From: Platanthera guangdongensis | Taxonomy: Eukaryota > Streptophyta > Magnoliopsida > Asparagales > Orchidaceae | Assembly: GCA_039583875.1 (NCBI GenBank) | Contig: CM077158.1 | Location: forward strand, 126,623,221-126,687,220 | Direction: 5' to 3' | Length of the DNA stretch: 64,000 nucleotides | Translations under genes and position numbers: made by a program | Shown: positions 1 to 11,608 of the stretch, piece by piece | Layout of the letters: each line of letters begins with the position of its first letter | How positions within the stretch are numbered: the first letter of the stretch is position 1 | Notes under the pieces: generated by a model | Seen by the model: the letters and a program-made list of their open reading frames with translations, nothing else | What the model was told of the DNA's origin: nothing | The model's database searches: none

Positions 1-340
1 TATGGGGTTGTACACTAATAGCTAAGAAAGAGGATTAAAAGAAAAAACAAATCAAGAACTCAACAAATTTACTGTAGAATAAACTGGAATTACTTAAACT
101 CAACCAATTTCAATCGATCATGTTGCAGAAAATCCACAGGTTCCAAACCCACAGGTTCTGTACCCTCAGGTGCTGAAACCTGGATGCGGTGCCGTATTAG
201 CGTTGCGGGCGCTCTGCCCGGCCAAATGGGGCAACTGCCTTCTCTTTCATGCTCTTAGGATATCTAATGACAACACATTCCTAAGTTAACTGCCATGAAT
301 ACCTTGTCTACAAAAGGGTTGAATAGTATAATGTAGAAAT
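1..340. other. Unassigned flanking DNA
   Basis: No ORF or recognisable retroelement domain is visible. There is a short imperfect reiteration of 'acaggttc' around 136-170. The last five bases (GAAAT, 336-340) are the left target-site duplication of the element that follows, so this flank and the sequence from 10061 were contiguous before that insertion. Confidence 0.5.
336..340. repeat. Target-site duplication GAAAT (left copy; right copy 10056-10060)
   Basis: GAAAT lies immediately before the LTR start (TGCTGGAACC) and again immediately after the last LTR base at 10055. A 5 bp direct repeat at the outer LTR edges is the usual integrase signature and fixes the ends of the element. Confidence 0.85.
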
Positions 341-350
341 TGCTGGAACC

Positions 351-2090
351 GATGTTTCACATGCCTTGTGTTTGAGAATATCAACTCTCAAGTTGTATTT
401 GATCATGTCTTTTGTTGATAGAGTGTGCAGGTTGACAGGTACAAGTGAAGAAGAAGACTCCTATGGAAACTAACGCCGAGCGGTAGCCGTGAATAAATTG
501 GACAGAGCTCTCGGGAAACTACCGCTCTACGGTAATCCTACCGCACGCGCTAGCGAAAGGAATTAATTTGGACTCTCTCGGGAAATTACCGCAGGCGGTA
601 GTTTCTATCGCGCCGCGCTAAGATCTCGAAGAACGTCAAGTGGAATTTCTCCAGAAATCACCTACCGCCAGGCAATAGCAGTTATCGCGCCGCGCAAGGC
701 ACTTGACGAACGTCAAGCAGGATTTCTCAAGAAACACCTACCGCCAGGCGATAGCAGCTACCGCGTCGCGCTAGCCGATTGAGGAATATCGACATGCTGT
801 TTCCACATCATCATGTACTAATTTACCGCGCAGCGGTAGCTGTAACTGCGCGACACTAGCAATGATGAAACGACAAATATTCGTTTTAATTATTATTCCA
901 GATTTGTACGATAGCTGGCACAACAGGCATGTGAACCTACCGCCGGGCGCTAGTCCTACCGCCGACGGTAGACCATTTTCCTGAAGATATATAAAAGGCC
1001 GCCTTGGTCTCTGTTCCCTGACTGAATAAGGGAATCCAGATGAAACATAGACAAAATTTCCTGCACTCGAGGTTTCGGCCGCCTCCTTGCGTCCGTTCCG
1101 ATCATCTTCTTCTAAAAGGAAGAAAGTCGTCTCCCTCCCATTCGCGCACAAAGAACTCCGACGAGCCAAGAACGACAACGAATATGGAGAGTCGATTGGT
1201 TGCAAGCACAAAGATCTCTGGCGTGCCAAGGACTCCAACGACTATAAGAAGTTGTTCGGTTGCAAGCACACGAAGAAAAGGAGGGATTTTGTTCTCTGGA
1301 AATTACCGCCACGCTATAACTAGTTACCGCCCTGCGATAACTTCCTGCACAACTCTCTCTATTTAAAAAAGCCCGAACTTGAGTTTCTGGCGATGGTTTT
1401 TTATGATATTTGAAAGAGGACTTCGCCCTAGCCATCTTAAGGGAAGTAAGGGGTCATCCAAACTCATTGAGGAGGAGAGTTATTCAGAGGAGATCAAAAG
1501 GTAGTCATGCGCATGGATTGAAGTCTACAATATGATGATCTTGTAGCCTTCGTCCTAAGTTTCACGTGAAGGTTCCTCGCTACAAAAACTCTTATCAAGC
1601 GCATACCTTCACAGATCTGAAGAACATCAAAGAGGAAGACTCTTAAATCACAAAGATCGATCCTTTGCAAGCGAATCATCATCAATATCAAGGGTTGTAG
1701 TTAGAGGGAAGTTTTCTATTATTCTTTGTATTTTACTTTAAACTCTTTTTGTCTTGTTATTTGTGTGAGGGAAATCGACCGGAGGGTCATCGAAATCCGG
1801 GAAGAGTTTCGTAAGAAATCAACTGGGGAACGTCGTCGGAATCCGAGGTAGGATTCCATGGAAAATCGTCTGGGGGATAGGGACGTCTAGATCGGTGGAT
1901 CTAGCGGGGCTCTAAGACCCTTCCTTGTGTGGAAGTGAAGAGCTGGCTCGAAGACCTTTCTTGGAGGGAAAGAGAGAGCAAACTGGTCCAGGTAGTGGGT
2001 TGGTATAGAAAATAAAAAAAAAATATTTTCACCGCCTCCGATCTCCGGCGTCATGGAGATCATGTTGTTGTAATTATAAAAATAGTTGTT
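351..2090 (+). repeat. Tandem LTR unit, copy 1
   Basis: It starts gatgtttcacatgccttgtg, the same as at 2091, and can be followed base by base with scattered substitutions to aaatagttgtt at 2090. It lacks the last about 270 bp of the LTR that copy 2 has. The breakpoint falls at a shared 'gat'. Confidence 0.85.
470..998 (+). promoter_or_regulatory. U3 array of CTACCGCC/GGCGGTAG motifs with TATA box (copy 1)
   Basis: Between about 470 and 970 the hexamer TACCGC and its complement GCGGTA, or one-base variants, recur many times. They often sit in back-to-back pairs forming imperfect palindromes such as CTACCGCCAGGCGATAG. The array ends just before TATATAAAAGG at 988-998. It is read as a U3 promoter region; the binding factor is unknown. 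Confidence 0.7.
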
Positions 2091-3828
2091 GATGTTTCAC
2101 ATGCCTTGTGTTTCAGAATATCAACTCCCAAGTTGTATCTGATCATGTCTTTTGTTGATAGAGTGTATAGGTTGACAGGTACAAGTGAAGAAGAAGACTC
2201 CTATGGAAACTAACGTCGAGCGGTAGCCGTGAATAAATTGGACAGAGCTCTCGGGAAACTACAGCTCTGCGTTAGTCCTACCGCACGCGCTAGCGAAAGG
2301 AATTAATTTGGACTCTCTCGGGAAATTACCGCAGGCGGTAGTTTCTACCGTGCCGCTCTAAGATCTCGAAGAACGTCAAGTGGAATTTCTCGAGAAATGA
2401 CCTATCACCAGGCGATAGTAGTTATTGCGCCGCGCTAGGCACTTGACGAACGTCAAGCGGGATTTCTCGAGAAACACCTACCGCCAGGCGATAGCAGCTA
2501 TCGCGTCGCGCTAGCGGATCGACGAATATCGACACGCTGTTTCCAAATCGCCGTGTCCTAAATAACCACGCGGCGGTAGCTGTAACCGCGTGACACTAGC
2601 AACGATGAATCGAAAAATATTCGTTTTAATTATTATTCCAGATTTGGACGATAGCTGGCACAACAAGCATGTGAACCTACCGCCGGGCGCTAGTCCTACC
2701 GCCGACGGTAACCCATTTTCCTGAAGACATATAAAAGGCCTCCTTGGTCTCTGTACCCTGACTGAATAAGGGAATCCAGACGAAACTTAGACAAAAGTTC
2801 TGCACTGGAGGTTTCGACCGCCTCCTTGCGTCCGTTCCGATCATCTTCTTCTAAAAGGAAGAAAGTCATCTCCCTCCCATTCGCGCACAAAGAACTCCGA
2901 CGAGCCAAGAACGACAACGAATATGGAGAGTCGATTGGTTGCAAGAACAAAGATCTCTGCTGTGCCAAGGACTCCAACGACTATAAGAAGTTGTTCGGTT
3001 GCAAGCACACGAAGAAAAGGAGGGATTTTGTTCTCTGGAAGTTACAGTCGCGCTATAACTAGTTACCGCCCCGTGGTAACTTCCTGCACAACTCTCTCTA
3101 TTTAAAAAAGCCAGAACTTGAGTTTCTGGCGATGGTTTTTCATGAAATTTGAAAGAGGAGTTCGCGCTATCCATCTTAAGGGAAGCAAGGGGTCATCCAA
3201 ACTCATCTAGGAGGAGAGTTCTTCATAGGAGATCAAAAGGTATTCATGCACATGGATTGAAGTCTACAATATGATGATCTTGTAGCCTTCGTCCTAAGTT
3301 TCACGTGAAGGTTCCTCGCTACAAAAACTCTTATCAAGCGCATACCTTCACAGATCTGAAGAACATCAAAGAGGAAGACTCTTAAACCACAAAGTTCGAA
3401 CCTTTGCAAGCGAATCGTCATCAACATCAAGGGTTGTAGTTAGAGGGAAGTTTTCTCTTATTCCTTGTATTTTACTTTAAACTCTTTTTGTCTAGTTGTT
3501 TGTGTAAGGGAAATCGACCGGAGTGTCGTCGAAATCCGGGAAGAGTTTCGTAAGAAATCGACTGGGGAAGGTCGTCGGAATCCGGGGTAGGATTCCGTGG
3601 AAAATCGTCTGGGGGATAGGGACGTCTAGATCGGTGGATCTAGCGGGGCTCTAAGACCCTTCCTTGTGTGGAATTGAAGAGCCGGCTCGAAGACCTTTCT
3701 TGGAGGGAAAGAGAGAGCAGACCGGCCTGAGTAGTGGGTTGGTATAGAAAATAAAAAAAAATATTTTCACCGCCTCCGATCTCCGGCGTCATGGAGATCA
3801 TGTTGTTGTAATTGTGAAAATAGTTATT
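2091..3828 (+). repeat. Tandem LTR unit, copy 2
   Basis: This is the second copy of the 1.74 kb unit. After it the LTR continues normally (gatccagtttgaatgaaat...) to 4103, as in the 3' LTR at about 9780-10055. Copies 1 and 2 resemble each other more closely than either resembles the 3' LTR in the stretches I compared, which suggests duplication after or during insertion. Confidence 0.8.
2212..2738 (+). promoter_or_regulatory. U3 array of CTACCGCC/GGCGGTAG motifs with TATA box (copy 2)
   Basis: This is the duplicated equivalent of the array at 470-998, ending in CATATAAAAGG at 2728-2738. Further motif copies lie downstream of both TATA boxes (about 1300-1345, 3040-3085) and near the LTR end (3960-4010). 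Confidence 0.65.
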
Positions 3829-4103
3829 GATCCAGTTTGAATGAAATAAAATCTACTGTTTGTTTTCTGTGCTTATAACGCTGTGATTGTTAGCCAGTAA
3901 TTCTCTCAAGTATGCATAGATCTCCAAGGAGGAATTTTCCCGGGAAAACAAGGTCTGTGACCTACCGCCGCGCATTAGCAACATAACGCCCCGCGGTAGC
4001 TTCCAGAACTAGTTTTTCTGGACAAAAATAATTCAAATCGTCATTTAACTCGTACAACCTTATTCACCCCCCCACCCTCTAAGGTTGGCCAGTAGATCCA
4101 ACA

Positions 4104-4118
4104 AGTGGTATCAGAGGG
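4104..4118 (+). other. Primer-binding site (tRNA-Met type)
   Basis: AGTGGTATCAGAGGG directly follows the LTR terminus CAACA. TGGTATCAGAG matches the 3' end complement of plant initiator tRNA-Met, the primer used by most plant copia elements. Confidence 0.85.
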
Positions 4119-4905
4119 AGGTTATTCCAAAAACAGTTTCACTACCGGGAATTATTGTCAACCTCAATCTCAAATCGACTAGTGAGGATGAAAAATTATA
4201 CACAGAAAATTCATGTGCACCACCTTTATTCATAGGAGTGAACTATAACGAATGGAGAAAATTAATGAAGAAATTCCTTATATTATTAGATATAGACGTT
4301 TGGAACATAACTTGTACCAAGCCCCCAAATAACTTAACTAAGCACGAGTGTCATATAAACGCCAAAGCTATGAATAGTTTGTTTTGTGGGCTTGGTCAAG
4401 AAATTTTTAAACTCATCTACACATTTTCTACTGCCTACGATATATGGAAATTTCTTGGGTATACTAATAGTTCTCCCTCTACAGATAATGATGTTGAGCA
4501 ATTTCTCATGGATCTAAGTGAAGAAAAAAAGGAGACTTGCTCTTGGAGGAAGACAAGACAACCACATCACGGGAAAGGGAAGATGAACTCTCAACTATGG
4601 ATGAGGCAACACAAAAAGAAGTCAAAGAAGCTATATGCTCCAATCTTGACCCATCCAAGAGCACTGTAAGAAAATCAAACACCCTTCTTGCATGCAATTC
4701 TATGTTTACAATCATTATGCTAGACACCGCTAGACGTAGAATTAAGAAACTAAAAAGTATCAACTCGAAACTATGTTTAGATAATAACATTCTAAAAGCA
4801 AATGTTAATATAGAATCTGTCATTGTCGTGTCTAGTTCTCCTGCATGCTCTTTAGATGACAGCTCTACACCGTGTATGGATTGTAATAAATTGAAAGAAA
4901 AATAA
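4119..4905 (+). pseudogene. Copia Gag remnant (DUF4219/UBN2-type capsid plus coiled coil)
   Basis: In the frame ending at 4669 a segment with PPLF-x-G-x-NYNEW followed by a UBN2-like stretch (NAKAMNSLFCGL...IWKFL) is typical of the N-terminal half of SIRE/copia Gag. After about 4530 the Gag-like reading continues in another frame (4537-4905) as a charged, coiled-coil-like region with a CxxC (CMDC), so there is a frameshift. Stops follow at 4903 and shortly after. No CCHC knuckle survives. It would have formed the particle shell; here it is a relic. Confidence 0.6.
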
Positions 4906-5274
4906 GACGTGTTTGAGAAAGAGCTTCTTGTGGCAAAAGAACAAACTAAGTAACTGTCTAGAAAACTCATCTTTAAGAAGGGATTGTGCTAGAAGCGTGG
5001 ACTATAAAGTTGAAATTAAGAAGATGAATGAGACTTTGAATAATAAAAAATAAGTATGAAGCTCACATTAACTCTATAGTCACCATTCTTAAGAATAACA
5101 CAATCGCTTACAACAAAGCTAGATTGAATCTCAAAAATAAGAATAAGGATTTGGAAATGAAGATCAACATGCTTAAGGAAATTAAAAAGAAAAATTCGCA
5201 AAACATAAATGTATAATATCAAGCAAAAGGCAGAAGCATGTTGAACAATAGATCATACCCATTAGTTAAGCAAA

Positions 5275-5640
5275 TTGAAGGGAGTAGAAAACCTCAAGTT
5301 GGAGCGTGCGAAAGTCCTAAACATAAAAAATCATATTCATGTGAAGAAACAAATTACTCTCTTCGCAAAATCGAATGAACGTAAATTTCCTTTTAGAAAT
5401 TACTACTCTAGGAGTCCCTATGTTGAGCAAAACAATTTCAACCTGAAGAACAACTTCAATACATTCAAACCTCCAACGCAGTTTCATTCAATTGAAGATC
5501 TTCACATAAAGACTCGTAGAACTGTACATGGAAATTTACAACATAAAAACAATATTAAATCAAAATATGAATGGAGTCCAATCACTCAGAATAGTGCACC
5601 TATTCCTCTCAAAAGAGCTCATTCACCGTTATCTCCATAA
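5275..5640 (+). pseudogene. Possible Gag C-terminal remnant
   Basis: This is an open frame of 121 codons, basic and Asn-rich, with SYxRSPYVEQNNFN-like composition. It follows the Gag remnant and precedes the non-coding part. No domain is recognisable. Its position suggests the basic nucleic-acid-binding tail of Gag or the stub before pol, but it could be a chance ORF in AT-rich DNA. Confidence 0.3.
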
Positions 5641-8083
5641 GGCACATCACGCCGGGTTTGGGTACCCAAAGGAACCATCACCTTTGGCTGCTTTTGGGTA
5701 CCTAAATCTCTTATTTATTAATATCCACTGTTTGCATAATGTTTTTTTTGTTTTTGTTGTTTTTTTGTATTTTGTTTTTGCATTTATTTATTTTTGTTTT
5801 TGTACTTTTTTAAGCCAACATGTCATGGACACTTTAGATATATTTTTTTTGCTATATGACTTTCTTATATTAGGGTTAAAGATAAATCAATCTAACTTAA
5901 TAAATTGGAATAGAAGTCATATCATATCAAAGTGGCCATAATTTACCTCTTATCATAAATCTATCACATTGTCTTAGTATGTCTGCGATCATTCACCCAT
6001 TTTGTATGTCTCACAATAGCGGGGGCGTAGGCGTGTGCTTTAGAAATGCTAACCTATAAACACGTCTTATCCTTAACCAGGGAGGGTTCCACTAGGTCCT
6101 TGTGTGGCGCTGGGGGCATAGAGTTTTAGGTTGAGCGGGTTCTTCTGTGTGCACATGTGATTAACACCCCACCATACGACATTTATGCAGCTCCTCATGC
6201 CCATCCGTCACTTAGTGTGGGGCTAGGGTGTTGACATGTAGCTTAGGTAATGGATTGTTGGGCATACTTAGGATTCACATATCCACTGCAAGAACATTAT
6301 TTTACTTATCATGTACGTTATATTCATGCACAATATTCTATCATGTTATCTTGTGTTTGCATCATATATTTGTGAGCCTTCATGTTTTTAGAAAAACACA
6401 AGTATTTTTTTTTTAAATATATATATATATATAATGAAATAATTTAAAAGAACAAAACGTTTATATCTCTTTGTGTGTTTATTGCTTGGTATGTTTAATT
6501 TTTTGAAAAAACTAAAAACTTAAAAAACAACAAAAACATGTTTATCTTGTTTTATTCTCTTTGTTTATGTTGTGTAATAGTTTTTAAAAATATTAAAAAA
6601 ACATTTGTGGACCGTTCATCTCTTTATGGGCTGACATGACTGCGACTTAGACCATAATGCGTACGTACAATGTTTGAGTTCAGACTCTTAATCTATGCAA
6701 ACATTGTCCTCTGGTCATAGTGGGCTGAATCTATAAGTGCTTAGCTATTGAGTGTGACAAAATGGGGCCGTGTCTGTTGTCTATGACTCTAGGTATGTGT
6801 GAGGACTTAGATAGGGGAATGACTTCACATGATACACACATCCCTAGCTGGTGCACTCAAGACGAAAAAATTCTATGCGTACATGCTATAAATCGTGACA
6901 ATATAATCTAACACGCTAGAAATACGTTGAATAGTCAATGTCACGATACACTTGTGATTATACTAGGTGTGAAACTTTGGGGCAAAACTCTAGTACAAAG
7001 GTCGTATGTATACAAGTTAAAGTGTATCTATCTAGGTGGATAGATTTCGATTGACTCGGGGCTCCGAGAACCTTTTAAAAAAATTGATTAAAGTGAGAGA
7101 TCTACGCTAACAAAATAAAACTATGGAAGTTATCACATCTCTTGTCACGATTCCCCCAAGCACTACTCATTCCTCCTAATAAGTCTTCATGAGCATTGTG
7201 AGGATTAGCACCTTGGTTAAAGAGTCACTTCAATCTTGTGCATTGACTCTATCTTTAGCTTAGTGCCCCTAGTTTTTGCCTAGGTATGACATTGAATGAC
7301 ATGTGAGGTGATTATTTTTCGAATTTCTCTTGTGTTAGGTTCCTAGACGATCGAGATTCACATGGACAATATGCTACTTTTCCCTTGGTGTTATCTTGCT
7401 TTCGATGCTACACACACACATGTCATTGCCTTGTCTAAGACTTCCGCACATAAGAATTGTACTACAACTACACTATCTCTTTTTAGCATAATACGTAATA
7501 GCACACGATTTACACTCATGACATTTTCAATGTTTGTATCACTTGATTACTTCATTACTCTTATAGTATTATAGACGTACTCGTTGTGTGCTTAGTTTAG
7601 TCTGTGCTGTCCAATTCATATGATCTATGAACCTTATTTTTTCTCCGACTGTGTACTTTGCTCCATTGTGTGACCCATGTGCTTATAATTCTCTGATATG
7701 TACTTTTTGAGTCACCTCTATGATTATCATCTCTAACTTTACTTTGTGTTTGCACTATCTGCTATTTGCCTAAACGCTCATCATATCTGCTATTTTTCAT
7801 CTTGCATGTCTAGTTGGCCTTGCCCATCCTTTTGATATTATCAAAGGGGGAGAATAAATTGTTCATGAGTATGGTCATGAGTATGAGTCACGGGTTAGGA
7901 GAGGTCACATGTAGGGGAGCAAGTTAACAATGTGTGCTCATAGATAGGGGGAGCATGTCAAACTTGTAGACAGGGGGAGCGTCTGCGTAGGAGAGCTACA
8001 TACTGAACCTGCAACCTGTTATTAGCTTATAACTCTTATTCTTTATCTCCAATCTATCACATTGTTATTTTTCATGAACGGGA
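5641..8083. other. Non-coding internal region replacing pol
   Basis: About 2.4 kb lies between the Gag relic and the polypurine tract. No protease, integrase, RT or RNase H motif is visible in any frame; the open frames present are short and of random composition. T-rich runs and an (AT)n stretch at about 6416-6434 occur. This absence makes the element a large retrotransposon derivative (LARD-like). Confidence 0.6.
7831..7852 (+). repeat. Second polypurine-tract-like module
   Basis: An inverted repeat (TTTGATA-T-TATCAAA) is followed by GGGGGAG. The same module, with one extra A, recurs at 8084-8106 next to the 3' LTR. The upstream copy could be a central polypurine tract or the scar of a duplication. 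Confidence 0.55.
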
Positions 8084-8106
8084 TTTGATATTATCAAAAG
8101 GGGGAG
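8084..8106 (+). other. Polypurine tract
   Basis: AAAAGGGGGAG ends two bases before the 3' LTR (TGTTGGAACC at 8109). It would prime plus-strand synthesis. It is preceded by a small inverted repeat. Confidence 0.75.
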
Positions 8107-8108
8107 TT

Positions 8109-10055
8109 TGTTGGAACCTATGTTTCACATGCCTTGTGTTTGAGAATACCAACTCACAGGTTTTATTTGATCATGTCTTGTGTTGATAGAGTGTGCAGGT
8201 TGACTGGTACAAGCAAAGAAGAAGACTCCTATGGAAACTAACACCGAGTGGTAGTCGTAAATAAATTGGACAGAGCTCTCGGGAAACTACCGCTCCGCTC
8301 TAGTCCTGCCGCACACGCTAGCTCAAGGAATTAATTTGGCATGTCTCTCGGGAAATTACTGCAGGCGGTAGTTTCTACTGTGCCGCGCTAGGATCTCGAA
8401 GAACGTCAAGTGGAATTTCTCGAGAAATGACATACCGCCAGCCGATAGCAGTTACCGCGCCGCGCTAGGCTCTCGACGAACGTCAAGTGGGATTTCTCGA
8501 GAAACGACTTACCGCCAGGCGATAGGTGCTACCGCATCACGCTAGCCGATCGATGAAATGGAAAATATTCATTTTAATTATTATTCCAGATTTGTACAAC
8601 AGCTGCCACAACAAGCGCGCAAATCTACCGCCGAGCTCAAGTCCTACGATCGGCGGTAGCCTATTTTCATGAAGACGTATAAAAGGCCTCCTTGGTTTCT
8701 GTTCCCTGACTGTTTAAGGGAATCCAGAAGAAAGTTAGATAGAAGTTCCTGTACTCGAGGTTTTGGCCACCTCCTTGCGTCCGTTCTGATCATCTTCGTC
8801 TAAAAGGAAGAAAGTTGTCTCCCTCCCGTTCGCGCATAAAGAACTCCGGCGAGCCAAGAATGGAAACGACTACAGAGAGTCGATTGTCTGCAAGCACAAA
8901 GATCTCTGGAGAGCCAAGGATTGCAACGACTACGAGGAGTTGTTCGGTTGCAAGCACACGAAGAAAAGGAGGGATTTTGTTCTCTGGAATTTACCGTCGC
9001 GCTATAATTAGTTACCGCCCCGTGGTAACTTCCTGCACATCTCACTCTATTTAAAATAACCCAAACATGAGTTTCTGGTGATGGTTTTTCACGAAATTCG
9101 AAAGAGGAGTTCGCCCTAGCCGTCTTAAGGGAAGCAAGTGTTCATCCCAACTCATTGAGGAGGAGAGTTCTTTAGAGGAGATCAAAAGGAATTCATGTGC
9201 AGGGATTGAAGGCTACCAACATGATGATCTAGAAGCCTTCGTCCTAAGTTTCATGTGAAGGTTCCTCGCTACAAAAACTCTCATCAAGCGCACACCTTCA
9301 TGGATCTGAAGAACATCAAAGAGGAAGACTCTCAAGGCACAAAGATCGAACCTTTGCAAGTGAATCGTCATCAACATCAATAGTTCTAGTTAGAGGGGAG
9401 TTTTCTCTTATTCCTTGTATTTTACTTTAAACTCTTTTGTCTAGTTGTATGTGTGAGGGAAATCGACCGGAGGGTCGTTGAAATCTGGGAAGGGTTTCAG
9501 AAGAAATCGATCAGGGAAGGTCGTCAGAATCTGGGGTAGGATTCCGTGGAAAATCGTCCTGGTGATAGGGACGTCCAGATCGGTGGATCTAGCAGAGCTC
9601 TAAGACCCTTCCTTGTGTGGAGGTGAAGAGCCGGCTCGAAGACTTTTCTTGGAGGGAATGGGAGAGAGTCAATCAATCCGGGTAGTGGGTCGGTATAGAA
9701 AATAAAGGAGATTTATTTTCACCGCCTCAGATTTCCGGTGTCATGGCGGTCATGTTGTTGTATTTGTAAAAATAGTTGTTGATCCAGTTTTAATGAAATG
9801 ACATTTACTGTTTATTTTTTGTGCTTATAACGCTATGATTGTTAGCCTGTAATTCTCTCAAGTGTGCATAGATCTCCAAGGAGGAATTTGCCCAGGAAAA
9901 CAAGGTCAGTGACCTACCACCGTGCGTTAGCAACCTAACGCCTTGTGGTAGCTTCCAAAACTAGTTTTTCTGGACAAAAATAATTTGAATCTTCATTTAA
10001 CTTGTGCAACCTTATTCACCCCCCCCCCCTCTAAGGTTGGCCAGTAGATCCAATA
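8109..10055 (+). repeat. 3' LTR
   Basis: The 1947 bp LTR runs from TGTTGGAACC to GATCCAATA and is followed by the right GAAAT duplication. The motif array lies at about 8240-8660 and TATAAAAGG at about 8678-8686. Unlike the 5' LTR it is a single unit. It shows many substitutions against both 5' units, so the insertion is not recent. Confidence 0.85.
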
Positions 10056-10060
10056 GAAAT

Positions 10061-10654
10061 AGTTAGTTGCACAGAAGAATTAAGAATTTGTGATGAGACA
10101 AAACTTATGACAAATATTGATAAATGTTTATAAGCAGGAAAATACAGAAGGTCCCTTTCATGCAAGCTTGCATTCTCCAACAAAACATCCATATGCGCGC
10201 GACTTTACAGCATTCAAAGTCTCAGTCAGGGTTTGTGTTTTGCCTGAATGGAGGTGCTGTTAGCTGGAAGAGTTTCAAACAGGATACAATTGTCGATTCT
10301 ACAACTGAGGCCGAGTATATCACCGCTGCAAATGCAGCGAAGGAGGCTGTATGGATTAAGAAATTCATCGGCGAGTTATATGTAGTTCCTAGCATTGTTC
10401 ATCCCATAGATCTCTACTGTGACAACAACGGTAAAATTGCACATGCTTCGAAACCTAGATCTCATCAGCGCTCCAACCACATACTTCGGCAGTTCCATCT
10501 AATTCGGGAGATTGTCGATCGAAGAGATGTAAGCATTAACAGGGTGCCGACTGAGAAAAACATTTCGGATCCACTGACAAAGCCTCTTGCACAGAGAAAG
10601 CATGATGGTCATGTTAGATCAATGGGTATACGGTACCTGAATGATCAACTCTAG
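10061..10654 (+). pseudogene. Ty1/copia RNase H fragment
   Basis: From about 10210 the frame ending at 10654 reads as the C-terminal RNase H domain of a copia polyprotein: SQSGFVF, then DSTTEAEYI (catalytic-region Asp/Glu), KEAVWIKKFI, YCDNN, a basic SHQRSNHI, FHLIREIV and ISDPLTKPL near the end. Everything upstream (RT, integrase, Gag) is absent. 10061-10200 does not read as copia, so the 5' side is deleted or rearranged. The fragment belongs to the element whose LTR starts at 11609. Confidence 0.8.
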
Positions 10655-11597
10655 TTTGAGTCATGTGGATTGTATGTTTGTTGGTTGTAATTTTTCATTT
10701 GATGAATAATGTACTATATGCATTTCATTTATATATTTTGACAAGTTCTTTTATTATGTTATTATTTCTATTGTGATAGATTAGTTAACTGTATAAATGC
10801 CCTTAAAGTATTTGCTTCCATAGGTCAAGTAATGACTTGAAGTGAGAACCTATGATTAGAGGCTTCATTCTTAAAGGTCCCTGGTCATTGTATCATCATA
10901 AAAGCTAAGGGTGATGATGATACCTTTAAGACTAACATGTACATTGACTGATGACCCGTCCTCACAAGTCATGATATTGTGATATCAAGTCATCACACGA
11001 GTACTTGTTATGAACAAGTTGTACTAGACAAACCCACCGTGAGAATACTTTGTGGATTGTTATATAAACGTGTCACAAGTATGGCTCAAGTGACAATGGT
11101 GTTTGTGGTCCTTTGACCCGAAGTCACAACACTCGCTGAGTGAGGAAGAGCATGCTTTGATGCTATCAAAAGTCCAGTCTCGAGAAAGTTCGATGATAAA
11201 GATGGTTATTGAGTACGTTACAAATCATTTGGGTGTTTGCGTGTGAGCAGAGATGAGATTTATACTCATATATGACAGGAGTTGCATCCATGAGCCTCTT
11301 GATGGAATGAGACTAAAAAATGCATGACCATGCTTGGTTGTGTCAATATATGATATTGGACTCACCAATTTTTGGAAGTCCATTTTAGATCAAGAAAACT
11401 AGGATTGAACAATTATAAGGGTGACACGGTCTGTACTTCTAGTTCTATCCGGATGTAAGGGATGAAGAGACATGACAACACTGGAACATTGGTCACAATG
11501 GCTTTTGAGTTTTAAACTCTTATTGCTTGGGGAGCAACGATGCATTGCTAGATGCCGCTCTTTGTTTATGAAGATTTTGTTTGATACTTTCTAGATC
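10655..11597 (+). other. 3' untranslated internal region of the Copia element
   Basis: AT-rich non-coding DNA lies between the RNase H stop codon and the polypurine tract. Such a long 3' UTR is common in plant copia elements. No ORF of note. Confidence 0.5.
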
Positions 11598-11608
11598 AAG
11601 TGGGAGAC
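11598..11608 (+). other. Polypurine tract
   Basis: AAGTGGGAGAC directly precedes TGTTGG at 11609. Confidence 0.75.

Larger units (their letters stand above)
341..4103 (+). repeat. 5' LTR with internal tandem duplication
   Basis: It begins TGCTGGAACC and ends GATCCAACA directly before the primer site. It measures 3763 bp, whereas the 3' LTR is 1947 bp. The excess is a second copy of most of the LTR (351-2090 and 2091-3828). It therefore holds two TATA boxes and two motif arrays. The 3' end contains a run of C followed by ctctaaggttggcc. Confidence 0.85.
341..10055 (+). mobile_element. Non-autonomous SIRE-like Ty1/copia element
   Basis: The ends are TG(T/C)TGGAACC and GATCCAA(C/T)A, flanked by the 5 bp duplication GAAAT. 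The 5' LTR (341-4103) is followed by a tRNA-Met-type primer site, gag remnants (about 4119-5640), about 2.4 kb of non-coding DNA, a polypurine tract and the 3' LTR (8109-10055). No protease, integrase or RT is present, so it must have moved using proteins from another element. The primer site and the C-rich tract about 35 bp before the LTR end match the SIRE elements at 35866 and 49347, which is why I call it SIRE-like. The 5' LTR is about twice the length of the 3' LTR because of an internal tandem duplication. Confidence 0.8.

Noticed and set aside
771..1435. Frames of 100-155 codons in the first LTR
   Set aside because: They recur in the second LTR unit and partly in the 3' LTR with frame-breaking indels, span U3 and leader on both strands, and have no domain.
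7362..7574. Possible small membrane protein (70 codons)
   Set aside because: Isolated ORF in AT-rich non-coding DNA of a pol-less element. Composition is as expected by chance and no homologous segment was seen elsewhere in the window.
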